Under the pieces are notes generated by a model. The model saw only the letters and a program-made list of their open reading frames with translations. It searched no databases and had not been told where the DNA came from. Below are positions 37,650 through 48,293 of a stretch of 64,000 nt of DNA, piece after piece. Both the position numbers and the translations under genes were made by a program. Location of the stretch: the NCBI GenBank assembly GCA_026224775.1, contig JAMFRP010000011.1:87128-151127 (forward strand), given 5' to 3'. Positions within the stretch are counted from its first letter, which is position 1, and each line of letters begins with the position of its first letter. The DNA comes from Bacteroidota bacterium. Lineage in GTDB: Bacteria; Bacteroidota; Bacteroidia; Sphingobacteriales; Sphingobacteriaceae.

Positions 37650-37820
37650 ATGATGCAGAAACGAATTTACCATCCCGACAACGACACTGATGCCGCATCT
37701 AAGGGAAAAGAAGATAAATATACCTTTAAAGACATCATGGTTATTGTTTTCGCATGGCTGATCGCCTTGTCCCTGGTCTATGTCTGTTATCTGAAAATCA
37801 GTCTTTTCCTACACCATTAA
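37650..37820 (+). CDS. 56-residue single-span membrane peptide at the head of the kdp locus
   Basis: Starts with tandem ATGs (37650/37653). A hydrophilic N-terminus (KRIYHPDNDTDAASKG) is followed by one membrane span (DIMVIVFAWLIALSLVYVCY) and a short tail ending LFLHH. It lies 17 bp before the next micro-peptide gene, in the same direction as kdpA. No family recognised. Its position suggests a Kdp accessory or regulatory peptide. Confidence 0.6.
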   Translation: MMQKRIYHPDNDTDAASKGKEDKYTFKDIMVIVFAWLIALSLVYVCYLKISLFLHH

Positions 37821-37837
37821 ATTAAATAATCATAAAA

Positions 37838-37921
37838 ATGATAATTGTAACCTACGTCCTGCTTTTCCTTGCCTTTTTCTGGCTGTTTTTCAAATCCGTT
37901 AACTATTTCGAAAAAATCTAA
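37838..37921 (+). CDS. 27-residue KdpF-like membrane peptide
   Basis: ATG 37838 opens a peptide that is almost entirely one hydrophobic helix (MIIVTYVLLFLAFFWLFF) ending in NYFEKI. The size and the position 6 bp before kdpF, plus the lysine near the end, suggest a second KdpF-type stabilising subunit or a kdpF-related peptide. Confidence 0.55.
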   Translation: MIIVTYVLLFLAFFWLFFKSVNYFEKI

Positions 37922-37927
37922 TTTCCT

Positions 37928-38005
37928 ATGACCGCATTATTCATCGTCGCCATAGCCGTGTTTGTTTACATGGTATACGTGCTGCTTAAACCCGAAAAAT
38001 TCTAA
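37928..38005 (+). CDS. kdpF: Potassium-transporting ATPase subunit KdpF
   Basis: A 25-residue membrane peptide (MTALFIVAIAVFVYMVYVLL, then KPEKF) matching the short KdpF subunit, with the characteristic LxxPExF end. KdpF sits at the KdpA surface and stabilises the complex. It is 12 bp before kdpA. Confidence 0.85.
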   Translation: MTALFIVAIAVFVYMVYVLLKPEKF

Positions 38006-38017
38006 TTATTAAAAACT

Positions 38018-39733
38018 ATGAACACCGAAATCTCAGGCGTAATTTTTACTTACCTGCTTACCCTGGCCATAGCTATCCCGCTTGGTATTTATATTGCCCG
38101 CATGTTTGGGGGCCAAAAAACCTGGCTCGATTTCATGGCTCCCCTTGAACGTTTCATTTTCCGTTTTAGTGGTGTCGACCCCAAAAAAGAAATGAACTGG
38201 AAGCAGCACATGTTAGCATTGCTGACCATTAATAGTGTGTGGTTATTCTACGCTTTTTTCTGCCTGTTATTCCAGGCGCATCTGCCTTTAAATCCTGACG
38301 GAAACCCTAACCAAACACCCGACCTGGCATTTAATACCGCTATCAGCTTTGTGGTGAACTGTAATCTGCAAGATTACTCGGGCGAAAGCGGCGTCACTTA
38401 TTTCACCCAGCACTTTGTCATCATGTTCCTGCAATTCGTGTCCGCAGCTACAGGTATTGCCGCATTGTTTATCTTGTTTAAGGCATTCAGAGACAAGGTG
38501 ACCGATAAGCTGGGCAACTTTTGGGACTTCTTTATAAAAAGTATTACCCGTATCCTGTTACCATTATCGGTTGTAATGGCAATTATTCTGGCCTTTAACG
38601 GTACACCAACCAGCTACAAAGGTAAAGACACTATTATCACCTTGCAGGGCGATACTGTGCACGTCTCAAGAGGCCCGGCAGCGGCTATGATCGCCATAAA
38701 ACATTTGGGTACAAATGGTGGCGGTTGGTTTGGCGCAAACTCCGCTCATCCGCTGGAGAACCCAAATTACTTAACCAATACAGTTGAATTAGTAGCGCAA
38801 ACCATCATCCCGATAGCGTTGGTATTCGCATTGGGTTTCTATCTCAAAAAGAAAAAGTTTGCCTATGTAATGTTCGGTGTAATGACGGTAGGTATGCTGA
38901 TGCTGTTAATCCCTACGATGAATGCGGAGATCAACGGCAATCCCGCCATAGCCAAAATGGGGATCAGTCAGCCAACCGGTGCAATGGAAGGCAAGGAAGT
39001 GAGGTTTGGCCCGGCCAATACCGCATACTGGAATATTGTAACCACCATCATTTCTACAGGCTCGGTTAACTCTATGCACGACAGCGCCATGCCGGTATCC
39101 GGTTTTATGATGATGATGGCGATGATGACCAACTGCTTTTACGGAGGCTGCGGTGTGGGGATACTGAACTTCTATATTTTCATCATCATCGCGGTATTTA
39201 TATCCGGGTTGATGGTAGGGCGAACGCCGGAATTTTTCGGACGGAAGATAGAGGCGAGAGAAATGAAGATAGCATCCATCATTGCCTTGTTGCATCCTTT
39301 TATTATACTGGTAGGCACAGCGGTATCAGCATATGTATTGGTACATATGCCAAATGCCAACTGGGCAGTTAAGCCATCCGCATGGCTCAATAATCCAAGC
39401 TTCCATGGCTTTTCAGAGATGTTGTACCAATATACTTCATCAGCGGCCAACAATGGTTCAGGTTTCGCGGGACTATCAGCCAATAATATTTTTTGGAATG
39501 TAAGTGCTGGTTTTGTATTGCTGCTCGGTCGCTTTTTACCAATCATCGGCCCTGTTGCCATCGCCGGTATCCTGGCTAACAAAAAGTTTACACCCGAGTC
39601 TGCCGGAACATTAAAAAGCGATACCTCAACCTTTGGTATTATGGTATTTGCTGTAATCCTTATCGTTGCCGCATTATCATTTTTCCCTGCCCTGGCATTA
39701 GGCCCTATTGCTGAACACTTTTCTTTAAAATAA
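38018..39733 (+). CDS. kdpA: Potassium-transporting ATPase subunit KdpA
   Basis: Potassium-selective channel subunit of the KdpFABC pump, with about ten membrane spans. Filter-loop signatures are clear: [25 protein letters not shown], and later CFYGGCGVG and [11 protein letters not shown]. The 571 residues match the usual size. kdpB begins 2 bp after the stop. Under potassium limitation the pump imports K+ against a steep gradient. Confidence 0.97.
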   Translation: MNTEISGVIFTYLLTLAIAIPLGIYIARMFGGQKTWLDFMAPLERFIFRFSGVDPKKEMNWKQHMLALLTINSVWLFYAFFCLLFQAHLPLNPDGNPNQTPDLAFNTAISFVVNCNLQDYSGESGVTYFTQHFVIMFLQFVSAATGIAALFILFKAFRDKVTDKLGNFWDFFIKSITRILLPLSVVMAIILAFNGTPTSYKGKDTIITLQGDTVHVSRGPAAAMIAIKHLGTNGGGWFGANSAHPLENPNYLTNTVELVAQTIIPIALVFALGFYLKKKKFAYVMFGVMTVGMLMLLIPTMNAEINGNPAIAKMGISQPTGAMEGKEVRFGPANTAYWNIVTTIISTGSVNSMHDSAMPVSGFMMMMAMMTNCFYGGCGVGILNFYIFIIIAVFISGLMVGRTPEFFGRKIEAREMKIASIIALLHPFIILVGTAVSAYVLVHMPNANWAVKPSAWLNNPSFHGFSEMLYQYTSSAANNGSGFAGLSANNIFWNVSAGFVLLLGRFLPIIGPVAIAGILANKKFTPESAGTLKSDTSTFGIMVFAVILIVAALSFFPALALGPIAEHFSLK

Positions 39734-39735
39734 TC

Positions 39736-41763
39736 ATGAGAACTCCAAATACATTATTCCAGGGTGAGCAGGTAAGTGTAGCTCTAAAGCAATCATTTAT
39801 CAAGCTTGACCCACGCCAGTTAATCCGTAACCCGGTTATGTTTACCGTGGAGGTTGGCACCTTTGTTATGCTGATCGTTAGCATCTACTCTTTTACAAAT
39901 AAAAGCCAGGGTAGCTTTGGCTATAACTTTACTGTTTTTATTGTGCTGCTGCTTACTGTGCTGTTTGCCAACTTTGCCGAAGCAATTGCCGAAGCACGCG
40001 GCAAGGCACAAGCCGAAAGCTTACGCAAAACACGTTCTGAAACGCCTGCCCGTCTATTGGTGAACGGCAAAGAACAAATAGTAATGTCGTCCCTGCTTAA
40101 AAAAGGCGATGTGTTTATCTGCGAAACAGGGGATAATATTCCTACTGACGGCGAAATCATCGAGGGTATCGCTACCATCGATGAATCAGCTATCACAGGC
40201 GAATCTGCTCCGGTTATCCGTGAATCAGGTGGCGATAAATCATCTGTAACTGGTGGTACCAAAGTGTTATCCGACAGAATTAAAGTGCAGGTAACTACAC
40301 AACCCGGCGAAAGTTTCTTGGATAAGATGATCGCGTTGGTTGAAGGTGCATCACGCCAGAAAACCCCTAACGAAATTGCTTTAACTATTTTGCTGGCTGG
40401 TTTCACGCTGATATTTGTGATTGTATGCGTTACGCTTAAACCTTTCGCGGATTACGCCAATACGCCAATCACCATAGCGGCATTTATATCCTTGTTTGTT
40501 TGTTTGATACCCACAACTATCGGTGGCCTGTTATCGGCCATCGGTATTGCTGGGATGGATAGGGCATTGCGTGCAAATGTAATTACCAAATCAGGTAAAG
40601 CCGTTGAAACCGCAGGCGACCTTGATGTGCTTTTGCTTGATAAAACAGGCACCATTACTATTGGTAACCGTAAAGCAACTAACTTTTATCCTGCTAAAGG
40701 AATCAGTGAAGAAAGCTTTGTAATTGCTTGTGTGCTGAGCTCATTGGCAGACGAAACACCAGAGGGCAAGTCAATTGTTGAATTGGCAAATCAAAACAAG
40801 AATATTCCCTCAATAATTGCACCCAAAGATTCAGTATTCATCAAATTTACTGCCGAAACCCGTTCAAGCGGTTTAGATACTCCTGATGGTTTACGTGTAC
40901 GTAAAGGCGCTTTTGATTCCATTCGCAATATTGCCATCAAAGCCGGTCACAAGTTCCCTGCTGAGGTAGAGGATAATGTGAAAAAGATCTCATCAAATGG
41001 TGGTACACCACTGGTGGTATCACAAAATGAACAAATACTGGGCGTTATTGAATTACAGGATATCATTAAGCCCGGTATAGCCGAACGTTTTGAACGCCTG
41101 CGTAAAATGGGTGTTAAAACCGTAATGGTGACCGGTGACAACCCGCTTACCGCCAAATTTATTGCTGAAAAAGCCGGTGTGGATGATTTTATCGCGGAAG
41201 CAAAGCCCGAAGATAAAATGAACTACATAAAGCTTGAACAGCAAGGCGGCAAACTGGTAGCCATGATGGGCGACGGTACAAACGATGCCCCGGCACTTGC
41301 CCAGGCAGATGTTGGTGTAGCCATGAACAGTGGAACACAAGCAGCCAAAGAAGCCGGTAACATGGTGGATTTGGATAATGACCCAACCAAGCTAATCGAG
41401 ATTGTAGAGATCGGCAAACAACTGCTAATGACGAGGGGAACGCTAACCACCTTCTCTATCGCTAATGACGTGGCCAAGTACTTCGCTATTGTTCCGGCTT
41501 TGTTCATGGTATCTATACCGGCTTTAAAGGCGCTGAATATCATGGATCTGCATAGCCCGCAATCAGCCATATTATCGGCAGTAATCTTTAACGCGATCAT
41601 CATTCCCCTATTGATACCATTGGCTTTAAGAGGTGTAGAATATAAACCGATAGGCGCAAGCGCACTATTACGCCGCAATCTGCTGATCTATGGTTTAGGC
41701 GGTGTATTAATACCTTTTATTGGTATTAAGCTGATTGATATGATGGTAGCCGTATTTATATAA
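39736..41763 (+). CDS. kdpB: Potassium-transporting ATPase ATP-binding subunit KdpB
   Basis: P-type ATPase catalytic subunit. The phosphorylated aspartate is D302 in [16 protein letters not shown] (actuator loop), a KxGAFDSIR nucleotide-binding segment and [17 protein letters not shown] (hinge) are all present. The length of 675 is standard. It couples ATP hydrolysis to K+ movement through KdpA. Confidence 0.97.
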   Translation: MRTPNTLFQGEQVSVALKQSFIKLDPRQLIRNPVMFTVEVGTFVMLIVSIYSFTNKSQGSFGYNFTVFIVLLLTVLFANFAEAIAEARGKAQAESLRKTRSETPARLLVNGKEQIVMSSLLKKGDVFICETGDNIPTDGEIIEGIATIDESAITGESAPVIRESGGDKSSVTGGTKVLSDRIKVQVTTQPGESFLDKMIALVEGASRQKTPNEIALTILLAGFTLIFVIVCVTLKPFADYANTPITIAAFISLFVCLIPTTIGGLLSAIGIAGMDRALRANVITKSGKAVETAGDLDVLLLDKTGTITIGNRKATNFYPAKGISEESFVIACVLSSLADETPEGKSIVELANQNKNIPSIIAPKDSVFIKFTAETRSSGLDTPDGLRVRKGAFDSIRNIAIKAGHKFPAEVEDNVKKISSNGGTPLVVSQNEQILGVIELQDIIKPGIAERFERLRKMGVKTVMVTGDNPLTAKFIAEKAGVDDFIAEAKPEDKMNYIKLEQQGGKLVAMMGDGTNDAPALAQADVGVAMNSGTQAAKEAGNMVDLDNDPTKLIEIVEIGKQLLMTRGTLTTFSIANDVAKYFAIVPALFMVSIPALKALNIMDLHSPQSAILSAVIFNAIIIPLLIPLALRGVEYKPIGASALLRRNLLIYGLGGVLIPFIGIKLIDMMVAVFI

Positions 41764-41792
41764 TAACTCAAAAAAAAAATAAAAATAGAATC

Positions 41793-42359
41793 ATGAAAAC
41801 GTATTTATTGCCATCTATAAAAATGACTATCATCCTGCTGGTGATATTGGCGGGTATCTATCCGCTGGCTATAGCGGGTGTCGGAAAATTCACACCAGGG
41901 CATGGTGATGGAGAAACCATAAGCTATAAAGGGCGCGTGGTAGGCTATGCCAATATCGGTCAAAAGTTTACTAAGGACAAATATTTCTGGTCACGTCCAT
42001 CGGCTGCCAATTATCAGGCTGATGCATCTGCCGGAACGAACAAAGGCCCATCAAACCCTGATTACTTAAAAACGGTAGACGCGGCTATTGATACTTTTTT
42101 AAAGCACAACCCAACAGTAACCCGCTCGCAGATACCTGCCGAACTGGTTACCTCATCAGGTAGTGGCTTAGACCCCGACTTATCGCCAGCCGGGGCACAA
42201 ATTCAGGTTACACGTATAGCACGCGTACGTGGTATTTCGGCTGAGCAAATCAATGGCATTATCGAAGCTACTACAGAAGAACCACTGTTGGGCATGTTTG
42301 GCCCCGCTAAAGTAAACGTGCTGAAATTAAACGTGGCACTTGATGAATTAACGAAATAG
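41793..42359 (+). CDS. kdpC: Potassium-transporting ATPase subunit KdpC
   Basis: Assembly and ATP-affinity subunit with one N-terminal membrane span (about 8-30) and a periplasmic domain. Conserved YFWSRPSAA, GSNLGPSNPDYL-like (TNKGPSNPDYL here) and SGSGLDPDLSP segments are present. The 188 residues fit the family. A terminator follows 13 bp after the stop. Confidence 0.95.
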   Translation: MKTYLLPSIKMTIILLVILAGIYPLAIAGVGKFTPGHGDGETISYKGRVVGYANIGQKFTKDKYFWSRPSAANYQADASAGTNKGPSNPDYLKTVDAAIDTFLKHNPTVTRSQIPAELVTSSGSGLDPDLSPAGAQIQVTRIARVRGISAEQINGIIEATTEEPLLGMFGPAKVNVLKLNVALDELTK

Positions 42360-42371
42360 ACACCTCAAATC

Positions 42372-42404
42372 TTCCCCGGTAGAATTTTATTGCCGGGGAG
42401 TTTT
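42372..42404 (+). terminator. Terminator after kdpC
   Basis: TCCCCGG (42373-42379) pairs with CCGGGGA (42393-42399), then GTTTTG. It could terminate or attenuate between kdpC and the porin gene. Confidence 0.65.
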
Positions 42405-42429
42405 GTCCCATAAAAACACTAATAATACA

Positions 42430-43488
42430 ATGAATAAAAAATTAATATTGATCGCACTGCTTGTTTCCGCAGCATATACCGTTAAAGCCGCAGTAAATAA
42501 TTCAGATACTACTAAAACTACCGGAGATACGCCATTGGCGATATCGGGTTCTGTTGATGCCTACTATAAATATGATTTTTCGGGGCATAAGAATATACAG
42601 ACCAGCTTTGCCAGTGACCAAAACTCTCTTTCTATCGGTATGATAGATTTAGTTTTAAAGAAAAAAGTAGGTAAAGCATCATTTGTAGGTGAAGTATCTT
42701 TTGGCCCACGAAGTGATGAGTCACTCCCAACTAGTAATACCAACTATCACATCCAGAACTTATATGTTTCTTATGATGTAACAGATAAGTTGAATTTGAC
42801 AGGCGGTTATATGTCAACCTTTATTGGTTATGAAGTAATCAGTCCGGCAGGCAACTTTAATTATTCCACATCCTACCTGTTCACCAATGGCCCATTCCAA
42901 AATGCGGGTGTTAAGGCAACTTATACTTTTTCTGATAAAGTAAGTTTGATGGCAGGTATTTTTAACGATGAGTGGAATGTTTACCAGTCGGTACATAATG
43001 TAGATGCCTTTGGCGCGCAATTATTCCTGGCACCTGCAAAAGGATGGACAGCTTATATTAACCTCCTTACAGCCAATAACAGCACACCAACCTCAGGAAC
43101 AGAAATTGATTTAACAACTGTCTACCAAATTACCAATGCTTTTAAATTGGGATTGAATGCAGCAGATTATTCGGCAACTAATGGTGCCGGTACAGGCGGT
43201 TTCGAGGGTGTTGCTTTATATCCTCAGTTAGCGGTATCCAATGCGGTTACTTTAGGATTAAGGGGTGAGTATTTTAAAAACAAAGCGGGTTCTTACCAGT
43301 CAATCGGCCCGGCAGCGGGGCAATCAGTGACTGGCCTCACTTTGACAGCCAATATCAAAGCAGGCCCTTTAACCTTAATTCCAGAAGTGAGATTGGATAA
43401 CGGATCAAAAGATATGTTTATAAATAGTGATGCCGCAGCTACTAAATCTGCATCGCAATTTGTATTAGCGGCTGTTTACGCTTTCTAA
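42430..43488 (+). CDS. Outer-membrane porin of the kdp locus
   Basis: A 352-residue predicted outer-membrane beta-barrel. ATG 42430 (MNKKLILIALLVSAAYTVKA) gives a proper signal peptide; an upstream TTG at 42403 lies in the terminator tail and is rejected. Alternating aromatic/hydrophilic strands and the C-terminal FVLAAVYAF fit a barrel end. Such porin genes are known neighbours of kdp in Bacteroidetes. It might pass K+ across the outer membrane, which is inference. Confidence 0.8.
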   Translation: MNKKLILIALLVSAAYTVKAAVNNSDTTKTTGDTPLAISGSVDAYYKYDFSGHKNIQTSFASDQNSLSIGMIDLVLKKKVGKASFVGEVSFGPRSDESLPTSNTNYHIQNLYVSYDVTDKLNLTGGYMSTFIGYEVISPAGNFNYSTSYLFTNGPFQNAGVKATYTFSDKVSLMAGIFNDEWNVYQSVHNVDAFGAQLFLAPAKGWTAYINLLTANNSTPTSGTEIDLTTVYQITNAFKLGLNAADYSATNGAGTGGFEGVALYPQLAVSNAVTLGLRGEYFKNKAGSYQSIGPAAGQSVTGLTLTANIKAGPLTLIPEVRLDNGSKDMFINSDAAATKSASQFVLAAVYAF

Positions 43489-43554
43489 GTAAACAAAAGG
43501 ATAAATGATAAGCATGTACTTAGTTAATTAGTCAGGTAGGTTAAAGTGCATGCA

Positions 43555-43581
43555 AAAAGGGGATATAAAATATCCCCTTTT
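43555..43581 (+). terminator. Strong terminator before the Kdp sensor genes
   Basis: AAAAGGGGATAT (43555-43566) and ATATCCCCTTTT (43570-43581) form a perfect 12-bp stem with an AAA loop and T-rich tail. It separates the transporter/porin transcript from the regulator genes. Confidence 0.85.
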
Positions 43582-43622
43582 ATAGGTTTTAAAAAATTGA
43601 GTTTAATTACAGCAATTAAATA

Positions 43623-44753
43623 ATGGAAGAAGAAAACAAAGAGCAATCGGTTGAGCATTTCCTGGAACTGATTAAACGTTCCAGGCGGGGCAAGTTTAAA
43701 ATCTATATCGGCATGAGCGCGGGTGTAGGAAAAACCTATCGTATGTTGCAGGAAGCCCATGCCTTACTACGCAATGGCATAGATGTAAAGATCGGGTATA
43801 TTGAAACCCACATGCGAAAGGAAACCCAAGATCTGATTGCTGGCCTTCCGGTTATACCGCGCCGTGAACTGTTTTATAAAGGAAAGCAGTTACAGGAAAT
43901 GGACCTGCAAGCTATTTTATCTTTGCGGCCCGAGATTGTTATTGTAGATGAATTAGCACACACCAACATTGAGGGCAGTAGAAATGAAAAACGCTGGCAG
44001 GATGTGGTGGAGATTCTGGATGCCGGTATCAACGTGATTAGCGCAATGAATATCCAGCATATTGAGAGCTTGTATGAAGATGTAAAGAGCATTACCGGTA
44101 TAGAAGTTAACGAACGCGTACCTGATAATGTATTACGGCAGGCAGATGAAGTAGTCAATATCGATCTGACGGCTGATGAATTGGTCACCCGTTTAAAGGA
44201 AGGAAAGATATATACCAATGATAAGATCGCCTTTGCGCTGAAAAACTTCTTCCAGAGTGAAAGGATTTTACAATTACGGGAACTGGCGTTAAAGGAAGTA
44301 GCCACACAGGTAGAAAGAAAGATTCAAACCGAAGTGCCTGGCTTATTGCAGGCCAGGCGTGAACGCTTAATGTGCAGTATCAGCACTAACAATGATACAG
44401 CCAAGCTAATCATCCGCAAAACAGCCCGCCTGGCAACTTATTACAACGCCAAATGGTTTGTGGTTTACATCCAAACCCCAAAAGAAAGTGCAGACCGGAT
44501 AGGACTGGCCGACCAACGGCATCTCATCAATAATTTTAAGCTGGCCACGCAAATGGGTGCCGAGGTGGTGCGCGTTAAAAGCAAAGTCGTGGCAAACGGA
44601 ATGCTTAAAGCGGTTGCCGATAAAAAAATTACTACGCTTTGTATGGGCAAACCTCACTTATCTTTGCTCAGCATTATTTTAAAGACAGCAACATTTAATG
44701 AGTTGCTAAAAACGCTCAGCAAATTAGATGTAGATTTAGTGATACTATCATGA
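43623..44753 (+). CDS. kdpD: Stand-alone KdpD sensor domain (no kinase domain)
   Basis: The N-terminal half of the osmosensing KdpD: KdpD domain (about 20-230) with Walker A-like GVGKT (34-38, K37), ETHMRKET and the DELAHTN Walker B segment, followed by a universal-stress-protein-like domain (about 250-375). E. coli KdpD continues into four membrane spans and a histidine kinase. Here the protein ends at residue 376. A kinase gene overlaps its stop (ATGA), so the split halves probably act together. Confidence 0.93.
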   Translation: MEEENKEQSVEHFLELIKRSRRGKFKIYIGMSAGVGKTYRMLQEAHALLRNGIDVKIGYIETHMRKETQDLIAGLPVIPRRELFYKGKQLQEMDLQAILSLRPEIVIVDELAHTNIEGSRNEKRWQDVVEILDAGINVISAMNIQHIESLYEDVKSITGIEVNERVPDNVLRQADEVVNIDLTADELVTRLKEGKIYTNDKIAFALKNFFQSERILQLRELALKEVATQVERKIQTEVPGLLQARRERLMCSISTNNDTAKLIIRKTARLATYYNAKWFVVYIQTPKESADRIGLADQRHLINNFKLATQMGAEVVRVKSKVVANGMLKAVADKKITTLCMGKPHLSLLSIILKTATFNELLKTLSKLDVDLVILS

Positions 44754-46450
44754 TAAGAATGAATATTAAAACCAAGCTTACGTTTGGCCTGCTTTTCCTG
44801 TTTGTTGTCATTATCTGCTTTGGGGTATTGGGCATTTACTACGTGAACCGCCTGAGTAACGATGCCAGCAAAATTTTAAAAGACAACCAGATCAGTGTGG
44901 AGTATTGCAGCCAGATGCTCAAGGCGCTTGATGAAATACCGGAAAACCCGTCGCAGATAGCCGTATTTGAAAAAAATCTGAAGCTGGAAGAAAACAACAT
45001 TACAGAGCCGGGTGAATTCCAAGCGACAGCAGAAACACGCTATCTATTTGAACAACTAAAAAAAGATCCCGCAGGGTTCGATAAAATAAAGGAAATGCAC
45101 AAGGCCATTTTCAAAATTGATGATGTTAACGAAATTGCCATTATTCATAAAAATACAAAAGCCTCTCATTATGCTGCTCAGGCTACACTTTGGCTCACCA
45201 TCATCGTAACCATATTAAGCCTTGCTGCTTTCACATTTGTGATCAATTTTCCCTCGGTCATTGCAAATCCAATTAAAGAGTTAACAGAAGGTATCAAAGA
45301 AATCGCCAATAAGAATTACAGCAAACGCATCCACCTGGAGCAAAAAGATGAGTTTGGCACATTGGCAGATACATTTAATGCGATGGCGGGAAAACTGGAT
45401 GAATATGAACACAGTAACTTGGCGGAGATTAAAGCTGAAAAAGGCAGGATAGAAGCGATCATCAACAAAATGAATGACGGCATCATCGGGCTGAATGATA
45501 AAAACGAGATCCTGTTTTTTAATTCCGCGGCAGAAAGTCTTTTTGGATTAAAGGAAAAAGATATTATAGGGCTTTATGCTGCGGATGTCGCGATTCAGAA
45601 CGACCTGCTCCGCACTGTTCTGCAAAATGAAACCAGTAAGCAGCTCAAAATATTTTTAGATAATAAAGAAAGCTTTTTTGTGCAGGAATCTATCCTGATC
45701 CAGGCTGATAATGTTGTTGGCGGGCGGGTAATTATTTTACGGAATATCACACCGTTTAAAGAACTGGATGCTGCCAAAACTAATTTTATCGCTACGATCT
45801 CACATGAGTTAAAAATTCCCTTGTTCGCCATCAACATGAGTACCCAGTTGTTGGAAGATAAGCGAATGGGGGAAATGAATAAAGATCAAACAGAGGTATT
45901 AGGAACGATAAAAGCCAATGCGGAGCGCTTATTAAAAATTACCGGCGAATTGCTGAATATGTCCCAAATAGAAACGGGGCGAATACAATTAAAAAAGGAA
46001 CCGGCAAAGCCCGATGTGATTGCTTTAAGAGCGATGCAGGCTGTTCAGCAGCAGGCCACTCAATTCGGAATATCTCTTAAAGAGAACGTGGAGAAAGACT
46101 TGCCACTTGTTAACCTGGATGAAGAAAAGACAGTTTGGGTGCTGATTAATTTCCTGAACAATGCCATCAAATATTCGTCGGAAGGCGGAATTGTAGAGCT
46201 GCATGTAAAGAAAGAAAAAGAAATTATACAATTTTGGGTAGCCGATTACGGAAGGGGAATTGAAGAGCAGTATGTGGATCGTGTATTTGACAAATACTTC
46301 CAGGTTCCCGGCACAACTGAAAGAACGGGCACAGGGTTAGGGTTATCCATTTCAAAAGAGTTTATCGAAGCACAAGGCGGAAAGATATGGGTGAACAGCA
46401 AATACGGCGAAGGGAGTGCCTTCGGTTTTAACATTTTAATTAACGCCTGA
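44750..46450 (+). CDS. HAMP-PAS sensor histidine kinase partnering the KdpD half
   Basis: Membrane histidine kinase. Two membrane spans (about 11-33 and 145-167) enclose a periplasmic sensor. HAMP (about 170-225) and PAS (about 235-340) precede the HisKA domain with phospho-acceptor H352 (SHELKIPL). The ATPase domain has NFLNNAIKYS (N box), DYGRGI (G1) and GTGLGLSI (G2). It overlaps the KdpD half by 4 bp and is followed 14 bp later by the response regulator. It supplies the kinase function missing from the KdpD half. Confidence 0.92.
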   Translation: MIRMNIKTKLTFGLLFLFVVIICFGVLGIYYVNRLSNDASKILKDNQISVEYCSQMLKALDEIPENPSQIAVFEKNLKLEENNITEPGEFQATAETRYLFEQLKKDPAGFDKIKEMHKAIFKIDDVNEIAIIHKNTKASHYAAQATLWLTIIVTILSLAAFTFVINFPSVIANPIKELTEGIKEIANKNYSKRIHLEQKDEFGTLADTFNAMAGKLDEYEHSNLAEIKAEKGRIEAIINKMNDGIIGLNDKNEILFFNSAAESLFGLKEKDIIGLYAADVAIQNDLLRTVLQNETSKQLKIFLDNKESFFVQESILIQADNVVGGRVIILRNITPFKELDAAKTNFIATISHELKIPLFAINMSTQLLEDKRMGEMNKDQTEVLGTIKANAERLLKITGELLNMSQIETGRIQLKKEPAKPDVIALRAMQAVQQQATQFGISLKENVEKDLPLVNLDEEKTVWVLINFLNNAIKYSSEGGIVELHVKKEKEIIQFWVADYGRGIEEQYVDRVFDKYFQVPGTTERTGTGLGLSISKEFIEAQGGKIWVNSKYGEGSAFGFNILINA

Positions 46451-46464
46451 CATAAAATAAGGGT

Positions 46465-47820
46465 ATGACCATTGCAAATATATTATTGGTTGAAGATGAG
46501 AATGATGTGCGCTTGCTTTTAAAGCGGGTACTGTCGTTGGAGGGCTTTGTGGTTTATGAAGCAGAGAATATCAAAACAGCATCAAAACTGCTGGAGAATG
46601 AAAACATAGACCTGGTATTATGTGATGTAAAATTACCTGATGGTAATGGTGTGGAATTTATCAGCAAGATCAAAGCAACCCATCCTTATATTGAGATAAT
46701 TGTGCTAACCGCCTATGGAAATATCCCCGACAGCGTACAGGCTATTAAAAACGGAGCCTTTGACTATATTACTAAAGCCAACGATAATCAGCGTATTTTG
46801 CCATTACTGTATCGCGCCTTAGAGAAAGTTAAACTGGAAAAAAGGGTTGCTCAGTTAGAAAAACAAGCAGCCGACCGTTATGCTAATTTCGATTCCATCA
46901 TTGGGCATTCGCTATCAATTACCCAGGCAAAAACACTTGCGAAAATGGCGGCACCTACAGATGCACCCGTATTGCTTTTAGGGGAAACGGGCACCGGGAA
47001 AGAGGTTTTTGCCCAGGCGATCCATTCGGCAAGTAAAAGAAACACCAAAACTTTCCTGGGTTTAAATTGCAGCGCTTTCGGTAAAGATATTTTGGAAAGT
47101 GAGCTTTTCGGCCATAAAGCAGGCGCTTTTACCGGCGCTAATAAAGACAAAAAAGGATTGATTGAAGAAGCCAATGAGGGCACTTTGTTTTTGGATGAAA
47201 TTGGCGAGATGCCTTTGGATTTACAGGCGAAGTTGTTACGGGTACTGGAAACCAGCGAATTTATCAAAGTTGGAGATACCAAACAGGTTAAGGTCAATAT
47301 CAGGATCATTGCGGCAACCAACCGCGATATTCAGCAGGAGATCAGCAGCGGAAAATTCAGGGAAGACTTGTTTTACCGCCTGAACCTGGTCACCATTAGC
47401 CTGCCCCCATTAAGGGAACGGCAGGATGATATTCCTTTACTGGCGGAATTCTTTGTAAAAAAACTAACAAAGGATGCTTATCAGCAGGTAAAAGGCATGA
47501 CCAATGCTTTTGTTGAAAGGCTGCAAAAAAATGAATGGAGGGGTAACATCAGGGAACTGCGAAATGTGATTGAAAGGTCACTAATCGTATGTCAGGGGAC
47601 TGAACTAAGTGTGGATAATTTGCCGGTTGAGTTACAATATCAAAATACGTTAAGATCAAACACGTTATCAGCATTCGACCTGTCAAGTGTGGAACGATTA
47701 CACGTTCATCGTGTGCTGCAATACACAAAGGGAAATAAAACCCAAGCCGCTAAATTGCTTAATATCAGCTCGGCTACATTATATCGAAAAATTGAGGAAT
47801 ATAAGATTGAAGATTTTTAA
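46465..47820 (+). CDS. Sigma-54-dependent response regulator (NtrC family)
   Basis: Receiver domain (about 5-120) with phospho-acceptor D54 (LVLCDVKLPDG). The AAA+ domain has Walker A GETGTGKE (173-180) and the sigma-54 contact motif GAFTGA (220-225). A C-terminal Fis-type helix-turn-helix ends the protein (NKTQAAKLLNISSATLYRKI). Classical Kdp systems use the OmpR-type KdpE. An NtrC-type activator at this position means kdp here is likely driven by sigma-54, acting with the upstream kinase. Confidence 0.95.
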   Translation: MTIANILLVEDENDVRLLLKRVLSLEGFVVYEAENIKTASKLLENENIDLVLCDVKLPDGNGVEFISKIKATHPYIEIIVLTAYGNIPDSVQAIKNGAFDYITKANDNQRILPLLYRALEKVKLEKRVAQLEKQAADRYANFDSIIGHSLSITQAKTLAKMAAPTDAPVLLLGETGTGKEVFAQAIHSASKRNTKTFLGLNCSAFGKDILESELFGHKAGAFTGANKDKKGLIEEANEGTLFLDEIGEMPLDLQAKLLRVLETSEFIKVGDTKQVKVNIRIIAATNRDIQQEISSGKFREDLFYRLNLVTISLPPLRERQDDIPLLAEFFVKKLTKDAYQQVKGMTNAFVERLQKNEWRGNIRELRNVIERSLIVCQGTELSVDNLPVELQYQNTLRSNTLSAFDLSSVERLHVHRVLQYTKGNKTQAAKLLNISSATLYRKIEEYKIEDF

Positions 47821-48293
47821 TCATAAGATAGGGTCTTCGATTTTAGTGTCTCTTAGTTAACACATCCCTTTTATATCATAGAGTGCTTATTTGTATCTTT
47901 ATCGCAGAAAAGACGTTACATGGTTTGGCGTTAGCCCATACTATCGCATTCACAAGTTGTTTGGTTTAAGCCCAACCGGGCTAGAACCATTTTAAAAACT
48001 TAAGCAATTACTGCAAAAATTCAACTATTTAAGTCCTTCTCTTCTTTCAAAATAGATTCTATAGCCTCTAAAAACTCAAATAAGTGTTCTAAAAATCTCC
48101 CTTCTGGGCTACCAAATGGATGTATGAAAAACAGCAACCGGTAATGGGGCAATTCGCTAACTATAAATATTAGTAGTTTCAACTTTACATGTTTTCGCTA
48201 CCTGAATAAAATGTTAGTTAGTTGATTGCTTCAACTAACCATTAGGATAAGTGTTTAATGTAATCTTGTGTTAAGTGAAATTTATAGAATCCT
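47821..48293. other. Gene-poor spacer with a possible small reverse ORF
   Basis: A reverse-strand frame at 48021-48182 (TTG start) reads KLLIFIVSELPHYRLLF then EHLFEFLEAIESILKEEK. It looks protein-like (53 residues) but I do not recognise it. It may be a real small protein or the end of a broken gene. The remainder shows no coding signal. Confidence 0.35.

Noticed and set aside
38906..41678. Long reverse-strand frames across kdpA and kdpB
   Set aside because: They are shadows of strongly coding kdp genes, with no family similarity or own starts.
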